Positions 1-8,334 of a stretch of DNA of 44,316 nucleotides are shown piece by piece. The notes under the pieces are model-generated. The model had not been told where the DNA came from and made no database searches. It saw nothing but the letters and a program-made list of their open reading frames with translations. Numbering within the stretch: the first letter of the stretch is position 1; every line of letters starts with the position of its first letter. Both the position numbers and the translations under genes were made by a program. This stretch comes from Akkermansia sp. (GTDB taxonomy: Bacteria; Verrucomicrobiota; Verrucomicrobiia; Verrucomicrobiales; Akkermansiaceae), in contig JAFWZG010000011.1 of NCBI GenBank assembly GCA_017517385.1, forward strand, positions 1-44,316, written 5' to 3'.

Positions 1-160
1 CGGAACCCCGGGTACCGGAATAAAAAAACATGAACCCCGTCTAGGGGTGGCATAATGCGTGGCATTAAATTATTGCGTTTTTACTCATTGGCCCTTGCTG
101 TTCGCTTTGTTCCAAGCGTTCTCCGAGACCTTCGTTTTTAGGAGGGTAAGGGGAAATTGC

Positions 161-188
161 TTGTCATGGGCTGTGGACGTGATATACT
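161..188 (+). promoter_or_regulatory. promoter of the first Ser/Thr kinase gene
   Basis: A -35 box TTGTCA (161-166) and a -10 box TATACT (183-188) are separated by 16 bp. The predicted transcript starts near 195, leaving about 11 bases before the ATG at 206. The same layout and similar flanking bases occur in front of the second kinase gene, so the promoter was probably duplicated together with the gene. Bases 1-160 show no gene that I can support. Confidence 0.6.
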
Positions 189-205
189 TATGACAGAAAT
201 ACGCC

Positions 206-1363
206 ATGAACAACATACCCCCAGCCGTTACGGTTATCAATTCCTCCGAACTTCCGAAAGGATATGAGTTGTTGAATTATGTCATCGAGCGCAAGCTGGG
301 GCATGGTGGTTTTGGGGTAACATATTTGGCGCATGAAGTTGTGACAGATAGGACTGTGGTGATAAAGGAAAATTTTCCTCGGGAATGTTCTCAGCGCCAC
401 ACAACGAATTTGACGGTAGGCCCGTCATCTGCTGAGGATAAAGAGCTCTATGAGTGGGCTTTGACACGCTTTCTGGATGAGGCGAAGGTGCTTGTCCGCC
501 TGAGTCACCCCGGTATAGTGCCTGTGCTGACGGCGTTCAAGGCTTTGGGGACGGCGTATTATGTGATGCCTCAGGTGGAGGGCAAGGAGATTCATAAGGC
601 GGCTCCTTCTCCGCAGACGATAAATGAAGAATGGCTGAGCCCCGTGCTGCAGAAGCTTCTGGAGGCTCTTGATTACCTGCATGGGAAGGGCTTATTGCAT
701 CGTGACATTAAGCCTTCGAATATCCTGTTGCGTGAGGACGACTCACCGCTGCTTATCGATTTCGGTACCGCGCGCTCATCTGATGCAACGCATACTCTCA
801 CGCGGATTGGCTCTCCGGGCTTTAGTCCATCAGAGCAGTTCACTGCTCATGGCAAGAACGGTGCGTGGACGGATTTGTATTCGCTGGGCGCCACATGTTA
901 TTACCTGATTACCGGCGAAGTCCCTCAGGACGCCGTGGGGCGCATGGAGGAGGATGAACTCCTATTGTTGACCGAGCGTAAAGAATTACAAGGACGCTTT
1001 TCCTCAGATTTCCTTGGTACTATTGATAAGGCTATGCGTGTACCTCGCAAAGACCGCTGGCAGAGTGCGCAGGAATGGCTGGAAAAACTTGCGCCTGCCC
1101 ATACTCCGGTTCAGCCTCATACCCCCGAGAAAGATTCTCCAGCCGCCGAGCCCCTGACCACCCAGCAAGCGGATGAACCCGATGATTGGAGTTTAGGCTG
1201 CTTACCCACCGGGACATTCTTTCTCTGCATACTAGGCGGCTTGGGAATTGGTCGGCTAATCGGTGGGGCAGACGGCGGTGCAATAGGCGCGTTTATTGGC
1301 TTTGTAATAGGCGTGGTGGTTTTATCTATGACAACATCGAAAAGCGGTAGAGCAGGAAATTAA
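206..1363 (+). CDS. Ser/Thr protein kinase with C-terminal membrane tail
   Basis: Eukaryotic-type (Hanks) Ser/Thr protein kinase of 385 aa. Seen in order: glycine-rich loop GHGGFG (about residues 31-36), the ATP-binding lysine in VVIKENF, catalytic loop HRDIKPSN, the metal-binding DFG in LIDFGTAR, and an activation segment leading to the WTDLYSLG helix. The kinase domain fills about residues 20-300. A Pro-rich linker follows, then one or two Gly-rich hydrophobic segments (about residues 330-375) that should anchor the protein in the inner membrane with the kinase in the cytoplasm. The substrate is unknown. A paralogue (1462-2719) follows directly with the same MNNIP N-terminus. The ATG at 206 was chosen because the promoter sits just upstream. 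All catalytic residues are present, so it is probably active. Confidence 0.93.
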   Translation: MNNIPPAVTVINSSELPKGYELLNYVIERKLGHGGFGVTYLAHEVVTDRTVVIKENFPRECSQRHTTNLTVGPSSAEDKELYEWALTRFLDEAKVLVRLSHPGIVPVLTAFKALGTAYYVMPQVEGKEIHKAAPSPQTINEEWLSPVLQKLLEALDYLHGKGLLHRDIKPSNILLREDDSPLLIDFGTARSSDATHTLTRIGSPGFSPSEQFTAHGKNGAWTDLYSLGATCYYLITGEVPQDAVGRMEEDELLLLTERKELQGRFSSDFLGTIDKAMRVPRKDRWQSAQEWLEKLAPAHTPVQPHTPEKDSPAAEPLTTQQADEPDDWSLGCLPTGTFFLCILGGLGIGRLIGGADGGAIGAFIGFVIGVVVLSMTTSKSGRAGN

Positions 1364-1416
1364 ACTAGGGTACTCCCACTGATGAAACCATGCCCGTTGA
1401 GCTTAGTTGAAAATGT

Positions 1417-1444
1417 TTGCTAATGGCCATCTGCATGATATAAT
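1417..1444 (+). promoter_or_regulatory. promoter of the second Ser/Thr kinase gene
   Basis: TTGCTA (1417-1422) and a perfect -10 TATAAT (1439-1444) are separated by 16 bp. The leader to the ATG at 1462 would be about 11 nt, as in the upstream paralogue. The in-frame TTG at 1450 lies at about the predicted transcription start, so I reject it as the start codon. Confidence 0.65.
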
Positions 1445-1461
1445 CATGTTTGAAGTACGCT

Positions 1462-2719
1462 ATGAACAACATACCCACCGCCCAGACTATTGTGTATTCA
1501 TCGGAGTTGCCTCCGGGGTTTGAGCTGGGAGCTTACGTTATAGATCGTAAACTGGGCCAAGGTGGTTTCGGCGTGACCTATCTGGCGCATGAAGCTGCGA
1601 CTGATAGGCCTGTAGTGATAAAAGAAAATTTTCCGCGGCAGTGTTCCCACCGCGATTCGGTGAGTCTGATGGTGGGGCCGGCCTCTAAAGAGCAGGCTGC
1701 TGAGTTTCAATGGGCGCTGGACCGCTTTTTGGACGAAGCCCGCATGCTGGCTCGGCTGAGTCACCCCGGGATTGTGCCGGTACTGACCACTTTTGAGGCA
1801 TTGGGTACGGCGTATTATGTGATGTCACCGGTGCCCGGGTAGACACCATAAGGCGGCACCACCTCCTGATGTAATCAATGAGGAGTGGCTTTTGCCTATT
1901 CTTCGCCAGCTGCTGGAAACGCTTGAATACCTGCACAGCCAGGGTGTGCTGCACCGAGATATTAAGCCTGCAAATATCCTGCTGGAGCATGATGGAGACC
2001 CGGTGCTGATAGACTTTGGCACGGCTCGTGCGCTGAACTCTGGTTCCTTGCCTCTGATGGGGACGCCCGGTTATGGGCCTTTGGAGCAGTTTAGTGATGG
2101 TGATAAGAATGGCCCCTGGACGGATTTGTATTCTCTGGGGGCTACCTGTTTCCGCCTTATTACCGGCAATGATCCGCAGCGGGCCCTTTCCCGCGTGGTG
2201 GAGGACAAGCTGCCGCTGTTGTCTCGAAACGATGAACTGCACACGCGTTTCAGCCATGAGCTTCTCACCTCCATTGACATCGCTCTGCACATGTCTCGCC
2301 GGAAGCGCTGGCAGAGCGCTCGTCAGTGGCTATCCTATTTGGAAAATGCCTCTGTTCCCACTCAGCGGGTAGCTCCCGTAGAACTTCCTCGGCCCGTGCT
2401 GCCTCCGCCTCCTCCGGCAGACCCGGAGCCTGACATGTATTGGGATGGGGAGCAAATGCGTGAGCTATATAAAGCTCGGAAGAAAGCTCAACGTAGGGCT
2501 ATGATGGAGGACGAAGAAGCCCAAAAGAAAGGATGTCTTCCTTTCGGCTGTACCCTCTATCTTATTTTCTCGTTTATTTGTGGTATCATTGGCGTTATTG
2601 TTGCCATAGATGAGGGGAGAACTAGTTTCGGAGAGATTGGTAAATCCTTCTTTGTCGGATTCTGTGGGCCGACGTTTCTTATTTTGATGTTTTTGTTCGG
2701 CGGAAGAAAGTCCCGTTGA
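1462..2719 (+). pseudogene. second Ser/Thr protein kinase, split by a one-base frameshift
   Basis: Tandem paralogue of the kinase at 206-1363. The first frame (1462-1842) encodes the N-lobe with loop GQGGFG and the VVIKENF lysine and runs into TAG at 1840-1842. The kinase continues one frame over: reading GGT AGA in place of GGG TAG at 1837-1842 restores an alignment with the first kinase through the KAAP motif. The second frame carries HRDIKPAN, the DFG segment IDFGTAR, a Pro-rich linker and two hydrophobic C-terminal segments (about 2540-2710), ending at 2719. One extra G in the CCCGGG run explains everything. It could be a real inactivating mutation, a sequencing error, or less likely a +1 ribosomal frameshift at the UAG. 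With the base removed the protein would be about 418 aa with all catalytic motifs. Confidence 0.8.
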
Positions 2720-2764
2720 TATTCGCCCTCTTTTTAGGCTTCTTTGATGTGCCGTGTGGATAAT

Positions 2765-2798
2765 AAAAAAGTCCACCCTCGGTGCGCACCGAGGGTGG
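2765..2798 (-). terminator. rho-independent terminator behind the TIGR04073 gene
   Basis: A perfect 12-bp stem (2773-2784 with 2787-2798) is followed on the minus strand by AC and six T. It lies 62 bp beyond the stop of the minus-strand gene at 2860. It is also convergent with the kinase gene that ends at 2719, but the plus-strand side has no T-run. Confidence 0.8.
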
Positions 2799-2859
2799 GG
2801 AGAGAAAATTAATTTGAGTTGAAGGTACTCAGGTCGCGATCCTTAGCACCCTCAGGTCA

Positions 2860-3291
2860 TTATTGACCGGATACACGAGTGTAGGGCACATCGGACTGGA
2901 AGCCGAGCTCTTCGGGGAATTCGGAGAAGCCGGACCATACATTGTACTCCTTAAGGCCGCTGCGACCGCAGCTACCCTGATAGGGAGGACGATAGGTGCA
3001 CTTGTAGGTGGGTGCCCAGAAAGTTACAAGCTCATAGAGGCCATAACCCATGCGGGTAATGGTGCGGGTGACACCCTCAACGATACCCACGGAGGCGCCG
3101 GCATAGTTGCCCTCAGCGGAGTTCCAGCGGATGACGGTTACCGGCAGTTCCTCGATGGCGTAGAAAATGTTACCGAGGGCGCGGCCAAGCTTGCGTGTGG
3201 CGGTGTACTCAGACGCGGGGGGCGCCTGAATGTCGGCATAAGCTGTGCCGAGCATAGCGAGAAGAAGTGTAGAAAGGAGTAAGCGCTTCAT
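2860..3291 (-). CDS. TIGR04073-family exosortase-associated secreted protein
   Basis: A 143-aa exported protein with a clear Sec signal peptide (MKRLLLST then a hydrophobic core ending at TAYA). The mature part has the blocks I associate with TIGR04073: RKLGRALGN, EELPVTV, a GIVEGVTRT segment, GYGLYELVTF and APTYK..YRPPY. That family occurs in genomes with exosortase/PEP-CTERM sorting, mostly Verrucomicrobiota, and its molecular role is unknown. I start at the ATG at 3291, not the longer in-frame start at 3330, because a promoter overlaps the upstream codons and the signal peptide begins at MKRLLL. No PEP-CTERM tail is seen on this protein. The family call rests on remembered motif similarity. 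Confidence 0.8.
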   Translation of the reverse strand: MKRLLLSTLLLAMLGTAYADIQAPPASEYTATRKLGRALGNIFYAIEELPVTVIRWNSAEGNYAGASVGIVEGVTRTITRMGYGLYELVTFWAPTYKCTYRPPYQGSCGRSGLKEYNVWSGFSEFPEELGFQSDVPYTRVSGQ

Positions 3292-3301
3292 GACATAAAT
3301 A

Positions 3302-3330
3302 GTGATATCACATTGTTTCTCCCTATGCAA
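3302..3330 (-). promoter_or_regulatory. promoter of the TIGR04073 gene
   Basis: On the minus strand, TTGCAT (3325-3330) and TATCAC (3302-3307) are separated by 17 bp. The -10 box ends 10 bases before the ATG at 3291, so the predicted leader is only 3-4 nt. Confidence 0.5.
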
Positions 3331-3373
3331 GCAAAAAGCCCATTTTTCAGGAAAAAAACACTAATTTTTCATG

Positions 3374-3401
3374 AAAAAGGCCGCAGGATGAACTACGGCC
3401 T
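3374..3401 (-). terminator. terminator of the radical SAM operon
   Basis: A 6-bp stem AGGCCG (3378-3383) / CGGCCT (3396-3401) is followed by five T on the minus strand. It lies 24 bp past the stop of the AhbC-like gene. Confidence 0.55.
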
Positions 3402-3424
3402 GAGGAAAAAGCGTGTCAGCGGGT

Positions 3425-4663
3425 TTAGAGCTTAATTTCAGTCTGTCGCTCTTCTTCCGTGAGGTAACAGCCGGGATCACTGCCGAACCAATGGCCATTA
3501 GCGAAGGCTGCACGTGTTCTGAAGCCGCCACCGCAAAGGGCGAAGTGCTTGCAGGTGGCACAGGGCCCGCTGAGCAGTTTCTGGCGTTCGAGGGGATTTT
3601 CCGCTCCGCGGAGTTTTTGTAGCTCTGCAGCGGAGGGCTCTGCTGATGCTTCCCACACGTCTGAGAATTTCTGCGTTTTGACATTACCGAGGGTGACACT
3701 CTGCCAGAACTGGTCCGGGTGGATGTTGCCTTGGGTATCAATGTTAGCGATGCCGCGGCCGGAGGAGTTGGCGCCGCCGCCATTCCAGCCCAAGAGCTTC
3801 AGCGTTTGGGCGGCAAGGGGAGAGCGCTCGCGGAGCTGGCGCAGCAGGATGTATATGCCGTCCGCCGGCTGTGTGACGGTGAGCAGCTCGCGCGTTTGCC
3901 CGGCGGCATGCCAAGCTTCAGCGCGCGCGATGAGCATATCCAGCGCGGCCCTGGCTTCTTCCGGCTTCAGGCTGGCCACATCCACCCCACGGCCGGTGGG
4001 TACGAGGTGGTAGAAGCAGACGCGCTGAATGCCTTCGTTCTCGATGAAGTTCAGGATTTCCTCCATGCTCTGCACATTGTTACGCGTGAGCGTGAGGCGC
4101 AGGCCTGTTTTCTGGCCCACTTCCTCGCAGCGTTTGAAACCACGGATAGCGCCGTCAAAGGCACCTTCCACACCGCGGAAGGAATCATGCACGGCACCGA
4201 TACCGTCCAGAGAGATGCCGACGTATGCCACGCCGAGCTTCTTGAACATGGCTGCATACTCCGGGGTAATGCGGGTGCCGTTCGTGGAGATGGTGACTTT
4301 CAGCCCTCTTTTTGTGGCGTAGCGGAGCAGCTCAGGCAGGTGCGGGTGGAGCAGGGGTTCGCCACCGGAAAGTAGCAGGGCGTTCACTTTGTAATCCGCG
4401 AGATCATCAATGACGGCGCGGCACTGTTCCAGACTGAGTTCACCGGGATATTTCTGCGCATGGGAGTCCGCGTAGCAATGGACGCAGCGCAGATTACAGG
4501 TGCGGGTGATATTCCACACCACGATGGGTTTGCGCGTGCGAGATGAAGTGGGGGCGCAGGCGGCTGTGCTGGCGTGGGGAGAGGCAGAGCCGTGTCCTAA
4601 GCCATAGCGTATGTGGTCTGCGGGCTGCTCTGCGCCGCACCATAAGCGTGTGATGTTAATCAT
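3425..4663 (-). CDS. ahbC: radical SAM/SPASM protein, AhbC-like (12,18-didecarboxysiroheme deacetylase type)
   Basis: 412-aa radical SAM enzyme. The N-terminus (MINITRLWCG..IRYG) matches the start pattern I know for AhbC, which removes the acetate side chains of 12,18-didecarboxysiroheme to give Fe-coproporphyrin III. The SAM cluster motif CNLRCVHC is at about residues 56-63, followed by LLLSGGEPL. A SPASM-type C-terminus carries an auxiliary cluster motif (GPCATCKHFALC, then a further Cys in DPGCYL). The gene lies 22 bp behind a second radical SAM gene of the AhbD type, so the two probably act in consecutive steps of heme formation from siroheme. The genes for the preceding decarboxylase (ahbA/ahbB) are not in the window. 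A peptide-modifying SPASM enzyme is the alternative. Confidence 0.72.
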   Translation of the reverse strand: MINITRLWCGAEQPADHIRYGLGHGSASPHASTAACAPTSSRTRKPIVVWNITRTCNLRCVHCYADSHAQKYPGELSLEQCRAVIDDLADYKVNALLLSGGEPLLHPHLPELLRYATKRGLKVTISTNGTRITPEYAAMFKKLGVAYVGISLDGIGAVHDSFRGVEGAFDGAIRGFKRCEEVGQKTGLRLTLTRNNVQSMEEILNFIENEGIQRVCFYHLVPTGRGVDVASLKPEEARAALDMLIARAEAWHAAGQTRELLTVTQPADGIYILLRQLRERSPLAAQTLKLLGWNGGGANSSGRGIANIDTQGNIHPDQFWQSVTLGNVKTQKFSDVWEASAEPSAAELQKLRGAENPLERQKLLSGPCATCKHFALCGGGFRTRAAFANGHWFGSDPGCYLTEEERQTEIKL

Positions 4664-4685
4664 GGACGGAATCGTGTGAAAGTTA

Positions 4686-5747
4686 TCAGCCTTTGCGAAG
4701 GGCTGCGGGGATGTAACTGCAGAGCGGCTCAGCGGCCATCATGTCTCCGCAAGTGCCGAAGGCGCGGGCGCGGGAGCCACCGCAAACTCGGCGGAACTCG
4801 CAGAGCCCGCATTTGCCACCGAGGGCGTCATCATCCCTCAGCTGAACGAAAATGGGGTGTGTGCGGTAAAGGGTGGCAAGGTCATCTGTCCGCACATTGC
4901 CGGCGGTAAGGGGGAGGAAGCCGCTGGGCTGAACCTCGCCGGTGTGCGAGATGAAAAGTACGCCCTTGCCATCACGAGTGGGGATGAGGTGGCGCGGGGG
5001 CTGACCGCCTTTCGTGGCCGCTTGCATGAGCACGCGGCGGTAGTGGTGCCCCTCAGTGGTCTTGATAGCGAAGGGTAGGGTGCTGCGCAGGCCTTCCAAG
5101 CGCTGCCATACGTTCTCCAGCTGCTCGGCGGTGGGCAGGTCTTCCAGTGAGGCGCGCCCGGTGGGCACCAGCACGAAAACGCTCCATACATCCGGCTTTA
5201 TCTGGTTCATGAGCTCGATGAAACCATCCAGCTCCGGCAGGGTGGACTGTGCCAAGGTGGTGTTTACCTGAAGCTGGATTCCGGCGTCCATCGCGGCTTG
5301 AGCAGCCTGCAAGGTTCGCTCGAAGGTGTGAGGCACGCCGCGGAAGCGGTCATGCGTCTCGCGGGTGGCACCGTCCAAGCTGAGGCTCATGCTGACTACG
5401 CCCGCCTCTTTCAGCCGAGCAAAGTCGGTATTGATGAGGCGGTTAGTAGCGGCGGGGCTGAGAGCCACGCGCAGGCCGCGCTGCGTGGCATAGGAGATGA
5501 TCTCAAAGATATCGCTGCGCATCATCGGGTCACCCCCGGTCAGCACAAGCATGGGAGGTGCCAGCTCCGCGATTTTATCCACCAGAGCCATGGCTTCATC
5601 ATGGCTTAGTTCATCGGGGTGAGCCTGCGGCTGGGCAATAGCCCGGCAGTGTTTGCAGGCCAGAGCGCAAGCCCGAGTCACCTCCCAGAAGAGGATGAAG
5701 GGGCGCTCGGCCATGTCTACCCGAGGGAACTGAGGATGTGAGGCCAT
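4686..5747 (-). CDS. ahbD: radical SAM/SPASM protein, AhbD/TIGR04053-like (heme b synthase type)
   Basis: 353-aa radical SAM protein. It begins with ERPFILFWEVTRACALACKH, followed by the third cluster cysteine (KHC), then VLTGGDPM. The C-terminus has the auxiliary cluster cysteines KCGLCEFRRVC, TCGD and PLCSY. This pattern fits the TIGR04053/AhbD group; AhbD converts Fe-coproporphyrin III to heme b by two oxidative decarboxylations. It is followed after 22 bp by the AhbC-like gene and preceded by a lipoprotein gene 28 bp upstream, so the three probably share the promoter at 6229-6257. I cannot separate heme b synthase from other TIGR04053 members by eye. The neighbouring AhbC-like gene is the main argument for heme synthesis. 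Confidence 0.68.
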   Translation of the reverse strand: MASHPQFPRVDMAERPFILFWEVTRACALACKHCRAIAQPQAHPDELSHDEAMALVDKIAELAPPMLVLTGGDPMMRSDIFEIISYATQRGLRVALSPAATNRLINTDFARLKEAGVVSMSLSLDGATRETHDRFRGVPHTFERTLQAAQAAMDAGIQLQVNTTLAQSTLPELDGFIELMNQIKPDVWSVFVLVPTGRASLEDLPTAEQLENVWQRLEGLRSTLPFAIKTTEGHHYRRVLMQAATKGGQPPRHLIPTRDGKGVLFISHTGEVQPSGFLPLTAGNVRTDDLATLYRTHPIFVQLRDDDALGGKCGLCEFRRVCGGSRARAFGTCGDMMAAEPLCSYIPAALRKG

Positions 5748-5775
5748 GGTTTCCGGTGTGGCTGGAGTATATCCA

Positions 5776-6219
5776 TCAGCGCTGAAGGGCGCTCTGCAGG
5801 ATGGACTGAATCATCTGAGCGCGCTGCTGCTGAGTGGTGGTGGGTGTAGAGGTGGCAGGCGTGGTGGTGGCAGAGGGGAGGGGCTGGGCATTGCTCAAAC
5901 CGCTCAGGAGGCTCTGCAGCTGGCTCACTGTGCTCTGCTGAAGGCATTCAGTGTACTTCTTGCCACCCTGCCAGTTGTTGAAGGTGAAGCGAGCGTAGGA
6001 GGGAACGGCGTTCTCCGTCTTGGCTACGCGCAGGCGCTGCCAGCCGCGGGTGAAGTAGTCGTACTGGTCGTCAGCACCGTAGTACATCATGCCGGTAAGC
6101 TCTTCAGAATTAATGAGGGTGGCAGTGGTGGGGGTGAAGAGCTCAGTGCGGCTAACTGTCTTGGTGGCGCAGGAGCTCAGGGCAAGGGCAACGACGAATA
6201 CGGAAATGAGTTTCTTCAT
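5776..6219 (-). CDS. small putative lipoprotein
   Basis: 147-aa protein with a lipoprotein signal peptide (MKKLIS, hydrophobic core, lipobox LSSC at about residue 17). It is therefore probably a membrane-anchored lipoprotein in the cell envelope. The middle part has aromatic-rich segments (MMYYGADDQYDYFTRGW) and the C-terminus is a Thr/Pro/Gln-rich low-complexity stretch. I do not recognise the family. I start at the ATG at 6219, not 6243, because the -10 box of a good promoter covers part of the upstream codons. It is the first gene of a possible transcription unit with the two radical SAM genes, but a functional link to them is not evident. Confidence 0.75.
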   Translation of the reverse strand: MKKLISVFVVALALSSCATKTVSRTELFTPTTATLINSEELTGMMYYGADDQYDYFTRGWQRLRVAKTENAVPSYARFTFNNWQGGKKYTECLQQSTVSQLQSLLSGLSNAQPLPSATTTPATSTPTTTQQQRAQMIQSILQSALQR

Positions 6220-6228
6220 ACGCGAGCG

Positions 6229-6257
6229 TATATACCATAACACCCCCTTTCAGTCAA
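6229..6257 (-). promoter_or_regulatory. promoter of the lipoprotein and radical SAM unit
   Basis: On the minus strand, TTGACT (6252-6257), a 17-bp spacer and TATATA (6229-6234). Only 9 bases separate the -10 box from the ATG at 6219, so the predicted leader is 2-3 nt. Confidence 0.6.
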
Positions 6258-6319
6258 GCCGAACTTATTGCCACTTTTAGCTTCACTTTCTCAGGGAAAT
6301 ATGCTTAAATAGCGTTGTT

Positions 6320-7813
6320 ATGAGTGTTGGAGACGGGCGAGAAGGTAAAGTACGTGCCGCGCTGCATGGCAAAGGGCAGCTCGGTGGTAGCCTTGCTGGC
6401 CTTAGTCTTCCGCGTCAGATTATCCATATTGCACTTTGGCCGCTGCTGGAGCAGGTGATGAGTTTCATTTGTGCCTCCACATCACTCTACCTTGCCACGC
6501 ACATGAACACGCCTGATGAGGTGACGGAGCAGATTGCCTCCGGCATCGGCGTGACGGGGTATGTCATGTGGCTGGGCTTCCTCATGCAGGGTGCCGTCGG
6601 TATGGGTGCCACCGCCATTGTGAGCCGTATGACGGGTGCCCGAAAGTTCGGCGAGGCGAATTATGCCGCTAATCAGGCGGCTGTGCTGGGCCTGCTGGCC
6701 GGTGTGCTTTCCGCGCTGCTCATGTACCTGACCGCAGAGTTTCTTGTTACGAAGGCACTCACCCTTAGTGATTATGCTCAGGATGTGGCGCTGATGTACA
6801 TGCATACCGGGTGCTGGGTGGCGATTTTCTCAGGCATCGTCTTTGCTGTGAATGCGGCATTGCGCGGCGCCGGGGATACGCGTACGCCTTTCTTCATCAT
6901 GCTGGCGGTGGATGGACTGAACATCGTCTTCAGCGTGATGTTCGTGTACTGCTTTGGCATGTTCATAGAAGGCCTAGCGCTGGGGATGGTGGTCGGTATG
7001 GCGGTGGCTGCTGGCATTCTTTTGGGCATTTTGGCGAGCCGTGCGGCAAAGATGCGCCGCTGCCTGGCCGGCTCCTCGCTGGATGAATATGCGGCAGGAC
7101 AGTCAGCCACCTACGTGCCTCCGCTGTATCTGAGTCTGCAGCAACTTCTGCCGAATCTTCGCACCATGTATCGCATTCTGAGCATTGGCTTGTCTCAGGC
7201 GTTGGAGATTGGCGGTATATGGCTCATTCAGATTTACGTGCTGCGCGTCATTTCCGGCTTGGGGGATGCTTATGTGGGGGCGCATACCATTGCCATCCGC
7301 ATTGAGAGCATGAGCTTCCTGCCGGGCTTTGCTATTGGTATGGCCGGTGCCACGCTGGTGGGGCAGTATCTGGGGTCCGGAAGTGTGCGCTTGGCATTGG
7401 AGACTATCCGCAAATGTGTGCGCTACAGCGTGGTATTCATGGGGCTCATGGGCGTGGCGTTCTATGCTTTCCCTGAGATTTTCGTGAAGATATTTGCCTC
7501 CAATTCAGAGGGGTTGATGACTGCGACGGTTCCTGTGGTGCAGGTATTCCTGCTGGTGGAGCCATTCTATGCGGCCATGCTGATGCTGAAGATGTGCCTT
7601 CGCGGCGCGGGTGATACCCGCCGTGTGATGTATGTCTCGTACGGCTGCATGGGCTTTTTCCGCGTGGGCTGCCTTTTCTTGTGGAATTGCTTCTGGCCGG
7701 AGACGCTTTCGCTCGTGGGCATTTGGCTTCTTTTCTCCGTGGATTTGGCGGTGGAGTATCTTGTGCTGAACCGCATGCTTGTCAAGCTCAAGTGGGCCAG
7801 AAGAAAGGTGTAA
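6320..7813 (+). CDS. MATE family efflux transporter
   Basis: 497-aa polytopic inner membrane protein of the multidrug and toxic compound extrusion family, which exports drugs or organic cations using an Na+ or H+ gradient. About 12 hydrophobic segments are visible, arranged as two related halves. Typical MATE segments are the QGAVGMGATAIVSRMTGA stretch near residue 95 and the twin AALRGAGDTRTPF (about residue 180) and MCLRGAGDTRRVM (about residue 425). The first 30 residues are polar and Gly-rich and may include a start chosen too far upstream, but no later Met precedes the first helix convincingly. The gene stands alone on the plus strand, convergent with the GNAT gene 5 bp away. The substrate cannot be told from sequence. 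Confidence 0.92.
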   Translation: MSVGDGREGKVRAALHGKGQLGGSLAGLSLPRQIIHIALWPLLEQVMSFICASTSLYLATHMNTPDEVTEQIASGIGVTGYVMWLGFLMQGAVGMGATAIVSRMTGARKFGEANYAANQAAVLGLLAGVLSALLMYLTAEFLVTKALTLSDYAQDVALMYMHTGCWVAIFSGIVFAVNAALRGAGDTRTPFFIMLAVDGLNIVFSVMFVYCFGMFIEGLALGMVVGMAVAAGILLGILASRAAKMRRCLAGSSLDEYAAGQSATYVPPLYLSLQQLLPNLRTMYRILSIGLSQALEIGGIWLIQIYVLRVISGLGDAYVGAHTIAIRIESMSFLPGFAIGMAGATLVGQYLGSGSVRLALETIRKCVRYSVVFMGLMGVAFYAFPEIFVKIFASNSEGLMTATVPVVQVFLLVEPFYAAMLMLKMCLRGAGDTRRVMYVSYGCMGFFRVGCLFLWNCFWPETLSLVGIWLLFSVDLAVEYLVLNRMLVKLKWARRKV

Positions 7814-7818
7814 TCTTC

Positions 7819-8334
7819 TTAGAGCACTTTGAGAAAACAAAGCCCGGGGTAGTTATTGCCATCCCCGGCTGGGGGCGGGTTTGGTTGTGTTCCCTGATGG
7901 GAGAATCCGCATTTTTGCAGCACACGAATGCTGGCGATATTCGGCTCGTACACATAGGCTGTTACCGTTTTGGTGCCCGGTACTAGCTCCGGCAGAAGTT
8001 CCAGAAATTGCTCAACCGCCTGTGTGGCAATGCCGCGGCCATGCCAAGAGGCGCCCAGCCAGTAGCCCAGCATGCAGTCCTGCGTTTCGAAATCTGGACG
8101 TACACCCACGCAGCCGACAACTTTGCCGTCAAACAGAATAGCCCGTTGCGGCTGCACTTGTTCCACTACTTTCGTTAGAAAGGCCTCAGCATCTGCCAAG
8201 GTGTACGGATTAGGCAGCCTGCAGGTCAGATAGCGCAGAACCACGGGGCTGTTCATGAGCTCAGCGACACGCGGAGCATCTGTCAGGCTCCACGGGCGCA
8301 GGGAAATGTGGGTTGTCACGGTGGGATTTATCAT
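7819..8334 (-). CDS. GNAT family N-acetyltransferase (RimJ/RimL-like)
   Basis: 171-aa acetyltransferase. The acetyl-CoA binding motif A is visible as LGASWHGRGIATQAV (HGRGIA loop) near residue 95, followed by the NIASIRVLQKCGF segment that closes GNAT domains of the RimJ/RimL type. The N-terminal ISLRPWSLTDAPRVAELM is also typical. The substrate (a protein N-terminus or a small molecule) is unknown. The start overlaps the tmk stop in an ATGA, so it is translationally coupled to tmk and transcribed from the tmk promoter. Confidence 0.88.
   Translation of the reverse strand: MINPTVTTHISLRPWSLTDAPRVAELMNSPVVLRYLTCRLPNPYTLADAEAFLTKVVEQVQPQRAILFDGKVVGCVGVRPDFETQDCMLGYWLGASWHGRGIATQAVEQFLELLPELVPGTKTVTAYVYEPNIASIRVLQKCGFSHQGTQPNPPPAGDGNNYPGLCFLKVL

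Noticed and set aside
1..20. Polylinker-like CCCCGGGTACCG at the window start, suggesting vector contamination
   Set aside because: Twelve bases of similarity only, without further vector sequence; the flanks look like native DNA.
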